Source: Paracamarosporium sp. OC-R06-R3 (taxonomy: Eukaryota; Ascomycota; Dothideomycetes; Pleosporales; Didymosphaeriaceae). From it: DNA of 64,000 nucleotides. The DNA lies in assembly GCA_019828545.1 (NCBI GenBank), contig JACVRA010000259.1, forward strand, positions 1-64,000, written 5' to 3'. Below are positions 56,078-64,000 of this stretch, in pieces. How positions within the stretch are numbered: position 1 is the stretch's first letter; every line of letters begins with the position of its first letter. The notes below the pieces were generated by a model that saw only the letters and a list, made by a program, of their open reading frames with translations, had not been told where the DNA came from and did not search any database. The translations under genes and the position numbers were made by a program.

Positions 56078-57329
56078 TCACTTCAAAGGTTGCTGTAATG
56101 TGGTATCCAAACAAGTCATCAAATCTTCATCCCACGACTTCGAATCCATATCAGCAACCATAGAAAGCCAGTCCAGACCCGACGGCTCCTCAACACCGGT
56201 CCAAGCCCTTGTTCCCCCCACAAACGAAGGTAGCGACCCGTCAAAAGCACCAGTATCACCTCCAATCTGTTCTACTGGAGGTTCTGTCTTGGAGTCTGAT
56301 GGCCTAGGGTCGGAGAACTGCATTCTGGACATTGGCGAAGAGCTTTCCACAGTGACGTTTGATGGCGTAGGGTAGATGGTGTCCGATGGAGGGGCTGGAG
56401 TCGTCGGATTCGTGTGCTCTGGATCTGCTACGGGAATCCCACCGCGGAGCCATTGGTCAACAACGGCGTCGAAAACGTTCTTTACAGCTGCAAATGCAAA
56501 AGCTTGGAAGCGGAGCTTATACTCTGGGGGTGCCGAGGGATAGCTTGAGTGGTTTTGGAGGTCTGAAGCGAGCTGTGCAATGCGAGCTGGAGCTTCTTGG
56601 ACTGCGTATTCTCTTAAAGCAAAAAGCTCTTCGGAGAATTGTGTGCCGTCCAGATCTTGCTTCGTTAGGTGATTTGTTTCTTCTCGAAGCCTTCCGATAC
56701 GTACAAGGAGTCTCCGGCCTTGGAGCACCTGGGAACAAGATCTCATAGACTAGATACCAGTTCTCCTCTTTTGACTTCTTTGACGAAACACGTTGAGCCA
56801 GTTGGGCTTTTTGCGTCTCGTTGATCCCGAATCGCGTCTGGCTCGGTTGAATCGTACAGCCTGGGATGCTACGAAGGTGCGCATCTCTTTCATCTTCTGT
56901 GCTGAAAGTCTGTGAGCACCGTACGCAGTGGATGGGTACTTGGTGAACCCTAAACAAGTGTTGTCTAATTGATAGCGTTAATCAATCGAGTATGCCATAT
57001 GGAAGGTATAAGATAGGAAAAGACACCTACTTCAGCCTAGAGATCTGATCCATCTTATATTTGAAGCATCGCCTGTGTCTCAATGGATCGTGCTTCGCGA
57101 ATGGGCAGGCCAGTTGTGAGTTCTGGTCGTGCATCGATGCATTAGTATTCAGTCTGCGGCGTTGTCGAGGCCGGTCCTGATCATAGAGACTTTTCCTAGA
57201 CGTTCTGCTCGGGGACACGTGAGTGCCTTTGCTTTCAATGCTATTGGCATACTCGAACGAATGCTCTGAGCTGTGCGTGGATATTTCCAATTCCTCCTCC
57301 GAGGCACTGAACGATGGGTAGCGAGACAT
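56078..57329 (-). CDS. Fungal C2H2-type zinc-finger protein
   Basis: Three exons, 57329..57031, 56964..56705 and 56655..56078 (introns 66 and 49 bp), give 378 residues with consistent phase. The zinc region is ACPFAKHDP, CFKYKMDQISRLKQHLFRVHQ, IHCVRCSQTF and DAHLRS, a pattern common in large fungal families of putative regulators, followed by INETQKAQLAQRVSSKKS and WYLVYEILFPGAPRPETPY. The N-terminus is Ser/Glu-rich and basic (PRQRRRLN, possible nuclear signal), and the tail is Ser/Pro/Asp-rich and acidic, like an activation region. Targets are unknown. A dyad-symmetric element lies just upstream. Confidence 0.82.
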
Positions 57330-57921
57330 GACCGTGGCAATCGATGTTAAGCTGGAAAGAGTGAGTAGGGAAGGTGAAGAAACTGCGTCATGAAATAGGC
57401 GTATGTTTTCGCACAAGGCTGATGAGCGCACTCGAAGATTGAGCGCACATTTGTGCGCTCAGCCGTTGACAAGGGTGGTGCGGCCCAATTGGTCAATACC
57501 TCGTTGCCTTTCAAGCCAACGCGCACACAAGTCGATAAGATCAATTCGAACAAGAACTCGTGTCGGTCATCTTAGATTAATCCTCCAATCAAGGACACAT
57601 TCTGGCAGGGGTCTGAGCCATCCGAACAAGGGTGACGTACAGCTCCACATGTACCTTCACCATATGCTAATCCAATCATTCGAATCCAGGCGATGCTGGA
57701 TTTACTCCAGGTTGATTGGACGGCACATTTGGGACGAACGACACGAGTAAATGACCCAGGAAAGTAGGACACTCAGAGAAACGCAAATGCTAAAATGAAC
57801 AGAATATCATTGTCGAAGAATTCGAAATTAGAGAGAAATGCCGGGTATATCGTAAAACGCATCCTTTCTCCAAGACTCCAAATATGCAATGCAAGGCTAC
57901 AGATGTGACCAGCACGAAAGG
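57330..57921. other. Promoter of the C2H2 gene and 3' flank of RPC11
   Basis: About 590 bp with no gene. It contains the repeated TGAGCGCAC element described separately. Confidence 0.5.
57423..57461. promoter_or_regulatory. Repeated and inverted TGAGCGCAC element upstream of the C2H2 gene
   Basis: TGAGCGCAC occurs at 57423..57431 and again at 57440, where with its inverted copy TGTGCGCTCA it forms 10-bp perfect arms around a TT spacer (57440..57461). The group stands about 95-130 bp before the ATG, where an operator for a dimeric factor would be expected. Confidence 0.5.
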
Positions 57922-58443
57922 TTACTCCCGCCACTCCTTGGCACACTTCGTGCACTGTGCGATGGTCAGCTCGACGCGCGCTTGCAACTTTTGACAACAA
58001 CCAGGGACGTACCTTGTAGAACGCCGTCATAGGTTCATCAGCAGACCGAATCTGGAGCTGATACCAATACGCCTCGAAGTTCCTGCACTTATCGTTCGGA
58101 CATTGCACTGTTTCCAATCAGCTTCCATCTTGTCTTCCCTCAATATTTCCTTCCACATACCATTCGTCTTATCAACGTTATCCCATGCGCCCTCTCCACC
58201 TAGCGCATCATCCGGCTGCTTCGGTGTGATTTCTTTGCGCTCAAAGAGCTGTTTCGTCAAGATGTGTTGGTATGGGCAGGTCAGGCATTCGAGGCGCGAG
58301 CGGCCTTCGACGGCGGCGGTGGATGGGTCGCCCGGTGGCACCTTGGAGACGCGGAGCATGTTGTGGCAGTTTGGGCAGACTGGAAATAAGTTAGGACAGT
58401 ATATTTATGGAAAGTCAGGGTATGGAAGCTTACAGATTAACAT
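57922..58443 (-). CDS. RPC11: RNA polymerase III subunit RPC11 (TFIIS-like)
   Basis: Four exons, 58443..58434, 58379..58161, 58107..58013 and 57954..57922 (introns 54, 53 and 58 bp), give 118 residues, normal for this subunit. The N-terminal zinc ribbon is FCPNCHNMLRV plus CLTCPYQH. The C-terminal TFIIS-like ribbon is VQCPNDKCRNFEAYWYQ, then the invariant RSADEPMTAFYK hairpin with the catalytic Asp-Glu pair, and the last exon CTKCAKEWRE. RPC11 stimulates RNA cleavage, proofreading and termination by Pol III in the nucleus. The first exon is only 10 nt. It shares a divergent promoter with the ankyrin gene. Confidence 0.95.
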
Positions 58444-58870
58444 GGTGGGCAACACTTGTGGTGGGTTCACATGCAACCAGGATGTACGAGAGTGATGGAA
58501 ACCCAAAAAGTTATGGCGGGACCCTGGGGAGCTCGAGGCCCAAAAGGGTAAAGTGCGGGGCTGCGGCTGCTTCAGCCACAGGAGTACGAACATAGCGGGA
58601 GACTGTTTCGCGTTGACGTTGACAGTCTGTGTCTTGTTCAAAACACTGTTTTGAGACACTTCTCTGCCCCCTGCTGTCTGTTGTCCTGAGTCGAGCGCAG
58701 CGTCCGCCCGCGCCACCCTCTTGTAGCGACTGCTGTTGCTCCTTCGTCACCCCGCTACTGCGAGCGCACGTTTACCGCGTTCGATTCGATTTCCGTGGGC
58801 TTGATCCACGCACTCAGACCGGGTACTTAAAGCTTCTGAAGCTCTCTGTACTCTTAGGTATCATTCAGCA
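58444..58870. promoter_or_regulatory. Divergent promoter of RPC11 and the ankyrin-protein gene
   Basis: 427 bp separate the two start codons. No TATA box is obvious. The right end includes pyrimidine-rich sequence. Both genes are housekeeping in type, so co-expression is plausible. Confidence 0.5.
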
Positions 58871-59583
58871 TGGCTGACGAGGAGGTCCGTGGCGACACAA
58901 TGCTATCGACACGCGAAGAGCGGACTCTGACCGGAAATACAGGGCGCTTCCCCTCGCGAGCTGATCCTCGAAGCATGCCGCCGTGACAACACTTCCCTCT
59001 TGGAAGAAGCTATTGCCAATCTAGCCAAGGAAGCAAAGAAGGCCGGAAAGAAGGAGAAGGAGTATGTCGCGGAGGCGCTAAACAAGGCTGCTGACGGAGT
59101 GGGCAACGGCTGTTTGCACGTTGCAGCGACATACGGAAGCTGTATGTGAACCCTTGATGTACCCTTGCATCGTTTTCAGAGCCATATGAGGCGGTGTTCA
59201 CAATTCAAGCAAAGGATAAGGCTAATATCTATCTCATAGACGACGTCCTGGACGTCCTCCTCGACCAAGAAGGCGTCGAGATCGATAACATCGACCGCTT
59301 GGAACAAGACACGCCTCTCCACAAAGCCGTTCGCTACGTAAACTCGCTCAATAAGTCCGACTGGGAATCTGCAGGCCACCCCATTGTCGACATACTCCTC
59401 GACGCGGGATGCGATCCTAGGATACGGAACAAGGCTAAATTGAAGCCGTTGGAGCTGGTTGATCCGAGAAACACGGTATTGAGGGCTGAGCTGCAGAAGG
59501 CAGAGTATGCGCTGCAAGCGGGAGGTGATGTGGTCGCGGATGACGATGACGGACCGACAGGCAGTGCGAGTGATAGCGATTAG
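58871..59583 (+). CDS. Ankyrin-repeat protein, Yar1-like
   Basis: Three exons, 58871..58885, 58943..59141 and 59240..59583 (introns 57 and 98 bp), give 185 residues. Start MADEE, then a helical region with charged KEAKKAGKKEKEY, and ankyrin units GNGCLHVAATYGS, DTPLHKAVRYVNSL, IVDILLDAGCDPRIRN and KPLELVDP. It ends with an acidic Asp/Ser tail. Length, order and tail match fungal Yar1-like proteins; yeast Yar1 is a chaperone for ribosomal protein Rps3 in 40S assembly. That role is inferred. The donor GTCCGT of the first intron is unusual, but the phase and branch site CTCTGAC support it. Confidence 0.82.
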
Positions 59584-59946
59584 GGGCTGAGCATCACTGG
59601 GACAGTACAAAGGGAACATAGCGATGGAGTATGTAGCCATCGATATGGCTAGGTTGTTGGCATTTTCCCTCCACGATATGTGGATGCAGGGAATCCGCAA
59701 GCGCGTGTGAAGCCGCCGCGCTACTACATGAAGACTTGGGTATAAATCAAAATCATTTTTCGCATCAGCAATCCGAGCAGTGTCTTCTGATAGCTGTGGA
59801 TATCATGTCCATCTTTTCGTGTCTCTCGGCTGTATTTTCCATTGCTGTGCTCCATTTGCCTTCGGCGATTGGATGCGCCATTCTCCGCCATGTATGTATG
59901 CCCATAGCTGTTTCGTTCACATGACCGCCAACGCATCGTAGCGTAA
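59584..59946. other. Intergenic region between convergent genes
   Basis: 363 bp of 3' flanking sequence for the ankyrin gene and SF3B5. Nothing else is seen. Confidence 0.5.
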
Positions 59947-60254
59947 TCAATCATCTTGCTAGAGCTTCATCAGCAAACTCAACCCCCTGGAATCTTGCTG
60001 GGGTAACTCACCTTCGGTGGCGGTCCCACGGGTTGGATCATCCTCTCCAGAAACTGCACCCTCGTCTTCTCCCTTGGTTGTCCCAACCCGATGCTCATGT
60101 ACTGCAGCAGTGGGGGGTGTCCGATGTACGAGCTGAGCGAGTCGCGTGCCATGTTGGACGTCCATTCGTGCTTGGAAGTGTCGGCGGACCCGATACCGAT
60201 GTAGCGTGCTTGGAGCGCCTCGAGTTGCTGTTGCGCGCGGAGCTTATCGGCCAT
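59947..60254 (-). CDS. Splicing factor 3b subunit 5 (SF3b10/Ysf3)
   Basis: Two exons, 60254..60012 and 59958..59947, joined by a 53-bp GTGAGT...CTAG intron, give 84 residues. The protein is nearly invariant across eukaryotes: MADKLRAQQQLEALQARY, then DTSKHEWTSNMARDS, SSYIGHPPLLQYMSIG and ERMIQPVGPPPK. The last exon adds only QDD before the stop; without the intron the end would read SYPSKIPGG, which is not conserved. It is a component of the SF3b complex of U2 snRNP in the nucleus and helps recognise the branch site. Confidence 0.96.
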
Positions 60255-60526
60255 CGTTGGTAGACAGGACTGGTGGAAGCGATTTACGAGTGGCTGAAGG
60301 TGATAAAGTTTGAACGTGGGTCTGGGTAGCGCAAAGGGGACAATGCAAAGTTGTACGAGTAGTCGCTCAGAAATCTAGGCGGAAGTCGCGATGAACGAGA
60401 GGTCCGTGCGCTCATGCATTCCCATCTCCACATTGAAGCTTAAGCTCGTCGCGCACTAATACCACGACTCTCTTGCATCACAGATCGCGCTTTTCCAAAA
60501 TAAATCAGAAATCAAGAGCAAGAAAC
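60255..60526. promoter_or_regulatory. Divergent promoter of SF3B5 and the coiled-coil protein gene
   Basis: 272 bp lie between the two ATG codons, so the genes share upstream sequence. No strong motif is recognised. Confidence 0.45.
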
Positions 60527-61117
60527 ATGGCGCAACAAGAAGACACGATCATGGCCAACGCGCCGCTCACACCCGACGCAGACGCAGACGGCTCGCCCGA
60601 TAACTCTCCGCATGCCGAACCTACCTCTCCCGTAATTGATTACTCTCCAGCTAAGATACCCTACAACGAGTCGTTCGAAAACAGCCTCATGGACGCCATC
60701 CTTTCGTCTCCACCCGCCCAACCACGAACACCCCTCCCTAGCATCCCCGTCATAAACCCTACAACCCTGCCCGTACCGCTTACCTCGCACCTGCGCACAC
60801 ACGCGTCGCCCATCCCAGGCGTTCTTCTCACACACGAGAATGGGTACCACACCGGCGGGCCAGGACCCAGTCCTACATCGATAGAGGAGTTTGCGAGAAG
60901 GTTCATTGCAGATGAGGGTATCGTTGATAAAGAGGGACTGGAGAGTGCAGTCAGGAGGGCAATTGAAGAGCGCTTGGATATGGTAAGGGAAAGGATGAAG
61001 GAGAGAGAAGAGGCGGTTAAGAAGAATCGCGGTGTGGAGAGGGAGCTGGAAAATTTGAGGGTGCAGAGGGCGGCGGAGGTTAGTGTGCAAGAGAAACTAA
61101 AGGGGATGAAGAGATGA
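60527..61117 (+). CDS. Hypothetical protein with C-terminal coiled coil
   Basis: One exon encodes 196 residues from the ATG at 60527. The first 120 residues are Pro/Ser/Asp-rich and disordered with SPVIDYSPAKIPYNESFE. PTSIEEFARRFIADEG and the following region are helical, and the last 60 residues form a charged coiled coil (ERLDMVRERMKEREEAVKK). I know no named family. A nuclear or cytosolic scaffold is possible, given the divergent pairing with a splicing gene, but this is guesswork. Confidence 0.65.
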   Translation: MAQQEDTIMANAPLTPDADADGSPDNSPHAEPTSPVIDYSPAKIPYNESFENSLMDAILSSPPAQPRTPLPSIPVINPTTLPVPLTSHLRTHASPIPGVLLTHENGYHTGGPGPSPTSIEEFARRFIADEGIVDKEGLESAVRRAIEERLDMVRERMKEREEAVKKNRGVERELENLRVQRAAEVSVQEKLKGMKR

Positions 61118-63664
61118 GGATTGCATAGAACAAAGGTTCGAATATTGTAAAGGGGAGAGCACCGAAAATTCAACAAGAAACACTGGAATGGGCATGTGCT
61201 GGCAGGTGAAGATAGGACGCTGTATGAGCCATTTCGAACAGCTTTAGTGCTTTGCGTGCACAAAGCGTACTGATGGTGGGATATATCATTACGAGGATTT
61301 GGGAAATTGGAACTGATAAGAGCAGGACATTGCAACCTCAACGTCAAGAACTGGTATCAGGTCATGAAGAGAAGGCGGGATATTCGCACCGAAGAAGGCA
61401 AGAGAAATGCAACGCGTTGAGTATTTGAAAGTCTCCATGGATCGCTGTAGCCAACACGCAACGAGAGGAGACTGGCGCGCTGAGAGACTGACGACGGAAG
61501 CGCAAGCGCGGGAGAGAGCGAATTGGTTCAGCAGCTGCTTGTTGCTGTGTTTTACTTTGTTGGGAGCGACAATGGTTGCAAGGACTTTTCCAAAATCACT
61601 TACCTGATGTTGCCGCATCGTCATGCTCGGCATTACCGACGAATGTCCTCGACTGATACGGAGATGCATCTTCTTCATCCTTGGCTTCTTCCCCTAATTC
61701 TCAGCTAGCTTGCGTCAATCGCGGCTGCAGCCCTCCGTGATCAAAAACAGTCTGACCACCGATCAAGAGACCTAGTCCCACAACTACTTATCGTCTAACT
61801 CTACTTTCGTTTCTCGCCTTACTCTTTTGCGCTGTAGATGGCACAGCTAAACGGTGTGGAGGGTCTAGAATGACTTTACATCGGTGTCAACCTCTAGTCA
61901 AGGGTCATCACAGCAAGGGTAGCATCTCACACCTGACGTATAACTCTCTCGATCGCAGTGCACTTCATTTAGATACCTTACCGTGTTGTTCTGGTTACCT
62001 ATATAGTACCCTCACCAACTATACGAGGCCGAACGACTCAACCAATCACCTCTAAGGTCGTCTCAACGCAACGGCAATGGTGTCTTCTTGGCAGGGTAAC
62101 TGAAAGGGCTCCGTTAGGTCTCAAGGCACCAGCGAGACACGTCTGCGGGCCGTTGGGTGCGGGCCGTGGCTGGAAGCCGTACCCGACTTATTGAGGCTGC
62201 GCTACATCGAACCTAAAGGCACGCGAGACCGCGTAGAGCGCGACGTTCGAAACAACATAAGACGAGTCGAATGCACTCTGAACATTTGTTTTTTGACTGT
62301 ATACGATTGCGAGCATACCGACGTGCTAACAACTGACTTCCGGAGAGGCATATCGTTCGCTGTTGGCATGCTCTTGAAAGGCGTAGAAGCTTGCATCTGG
62401 AGCATTGCAGCACAGCATCTGTCTAGAGGCCTGATGATGCCACTTGCAATTGGTCATCCTTCGCGTCAGCACTGACATCCACGTCCAAATAAAGCCTTAG
62501 TCAACTCCATCCTGCAGGAAGCCACTGACAATCCCTGCGAAAAGGCTTATGCCTATTTCTCTCCTGAACGGCATGGAGCATGCCTCATGCTTCGCAATAT
62601 GCAACCTTTCACATTTCGAATCCCTTTCTCCGTTGGATTCCGTCTCAGAATTTCCGAGCAACCCCACGCCAGCTTGCTCTTCTGCTGACTCTCCTTTACC
62701 CCAAATGGCAAATCAATCCTCGTTCGGCTCGAGACATACCAGCATGTGGCAAACAACCGAATCTCTCAGAACCATTTACTCCCTCAGGATTAGGACATGA
62801 CCATATAATGCACCATCGCCAACTCGACCTCAAAAAAGTACTTCTTCAGAATGAGACGCGCGGCTTACTGGCAGTCAGATACGGATAAGCTCAGCTGTAT
62901 TGAGGCAATGGGTTATCTCTGTACACGAGGAGGGGAAGAATGCTTACAAAAGACGTACCACAGAGGTCCATGAACCCTCAGTCTAGGACATCGTGTTTTC
63001 TCATCAGCACGGTCGTCGGGTACTATTTGCTAGATGGCCCGTTTTGCTGATTCCGCGTCTGCCGCCTTCGTTGCAGCAGTGCCTTCCCTTAGAGTTCGAA
63101 GAACAAGAATCGATTGCGAGGTATTGTATTCAACAGCAAGCCATAATACGACTTTCCAGTCTAGTCACCTTCAGTTGAGATACGTATGCCGGTAATGGTG
63201 ATCGACTCGAGTGGGTCATTGGGTTTAGGCGTACCGGGGCGTTACCCATCCGGGATCCTTCCCTTAGGATCGGAACGTGGGTGTACGGTAGAGAGATCGT
63301 GGACATAGGAGATGCCGAAGCCGAAGTACGTTGTCCGGTCATAGCGTACCAACCGGACTGATAGGAACCCTACCCTGTTAGGGCGCAGTCAGCCTTCATG
63401 GAGGAAGTTTCTTCAATGCGAAGATTGGCGAATTGCGGCGTGGAGGCTTCGGCATCAGCGTCCGTCTTCGATGCATATCACGTGGGCGATCAAACAGCTG
63501 AGAATCTGGGCATGGTCATCGAAGTATATGGAACAGTGAATAAATAGGGGCGCAGCAAGCCAGCTTCTGCTTTCTCCATTCTGAGTTAGTAGACTTAAAT
63601 TGAAGTCTTATTACGGCTTTTGTTTCAAACCGATCCTGTCAATCTCCATTCATAATTACCAGCC
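61118..63664. other. 2.5-kb intergenic region, no gene seen
   Basis: No frame with an ATG and protein-like composition or splicing could be found on either strand. The part before 63664 is the promoter of the MFS gene. No repeats or RNA genes are recognised. Confidence 0.45.
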
Positions 63665-64000
63665 ATGGCCAGATCTGAGAAGTTCCCTTTACCTCGAGTG
63701 ACAAGCGATATGAGCGTATCTTCAGTTCACTTTGGGGGAGCGGGAGACACAGTTGACCACGAGGATGTTCGCCTGGAGAAGCTGCGTCAGCAGTATCAAG
63801 TACGGGATCAAGAGCAAGTCCTCCGAAGAATCATCTTGCTAACTTAATCAGGCTACCTGGGATGGGCCAAGTGATCCGAACGATCCATACAACTGGAGTT
63901 CTCGACGCAAACTGACCATCGGTGCCGTGGTCTCACTCGGACAACTTATCGCTTACATGTCGGCCAGCATGATCGCCCCAGCGCTAGGCGATATCCAGAA
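63665..64000 (+). CDS. MFS drug:H+ antiporter-type transporter, truncated by window end
   Basis: Exon 1 63665..63799 and exon 2 from 63852 on (52-bp intron with TTGCTAAC branch) give 94 residues before the window ends. The joined sequence reads YQATWDGPSDPNDPYNWS, the hallmark just before helix 1 in fungal DHA1-type MFS transporters, followed by RRKLTIGAVVSLGQLIAYM and APALGDIQ in the first helix region. Members export drugs or metabolites at the plasma membrane. The rest lies outside, so the subfamily is provisional. Confidence 0.85.

Noticed and set aside
58779..58787. GTTCGATTC resembling a tRNA T-arm
   Set aside because: No acceptor stem, D-arm or A box can be built around it; it lies in the promoter of the ankyrin gene.
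59012..59240. Ankyrin protein exon starting at 59194
   Set aside because: The 59142-59239 stretch is better explained as a 98-bp intron: the join YGS-YDVLDVLLDQEG keeps the ankyrin unit, and the branch site GGCTAAT precedes the acceptor.
63190..63370. Possible RNA gene in a GC-rich stretch
   Set aside because: No tRNA or rRNA signatures or extended pairing could be recognised by eye.

Overview
This 64 kb window is from a filamentous ascomycete (Pezizomycotina). The signs are short 44-170 bp GT-AG introns with CTAAC or CTGAC-like branch sites, HET, NB-ARC and DUF6594 proteins, Zn(II)2Cys6 and Rua1-type regulators, a GH28 endopolygalacturonase, and small housekeeping genes such as RPC11 and SF3B5. 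Dothideomycetes, perhaps Pleosporales, is my best guess from general protein style; no marker gene was compared. All exon models below were built by hand from splice signals and reading-frame phase.

Layout. 0.5-1.8 kb: a Golgi GT34 glycosyltransferase. 3.1-10.8 kb: a compact group of a TPR-CHAT cysteine-protease-like protein (+), a DUF6594 membrane protein (-), a 78-residue SH3-like protein (+) and a caspase-like C14 protein (+). 12.0-15.7 kb: a small protein with a CaaX end, then a HET-NB-ARC-TPR NOD-like receptor with nearly identical TPR repeats. Together 3.1-15.7 kb looks like an innate-immunity or regulated-cell-death island and is the most interesting part of the window. 17.6-19.7 kb: a Rua1-type regulator with a long, gene-poor upstream region (to 23.9 kb). 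23.9-27.4 kb: a single-pass membrane protein with a DUF4097-like ectodomain and an AIG2/GGCT-like protein. 30.6-32.5 kb: a family III CoA-transferase. 33.0-39.9 kb: a ten-exon Zn2Cys6 factor followed by a sugar-porter MFS gene on the same strand. 40.3-44.5 kb: a multi-pass membrane protein and two low-complexity fungal proteins, one ending in a CaaX box. 45.5-55.5 kb: an F-box-like protein, a Tnr3-type Nudix hydrolase with a GC-AG intron, a secreted esterase, an intronless CinY-like secreted protein, an endopolygalacturonase and an SDR. 56.1-61.1 kb: dense housekeeping genes (C2H2 protein, RPC11, a Yar1-like ankyrin protein, SF3B5, a coiled-coil protein), several sharing divergent promoters. 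The window ends inside an MFS drug-transporter-type gene.

How they may work together. The secreted esterase, endopolygalacturonase and sugar transporter fit plant-polymer use. The CHAT/DUF6594/caspase/HET-NLR group combines sensor (TPR, NB-ARC), protease (CHAT, caspase-like) and membrane or cell-death (DUF6594, HET) modules, and could be one functional neighbourhood; that link is inference. No PKS/NRPS core, rRNA, tRNA, CRISPR array or intact transposon was seen.
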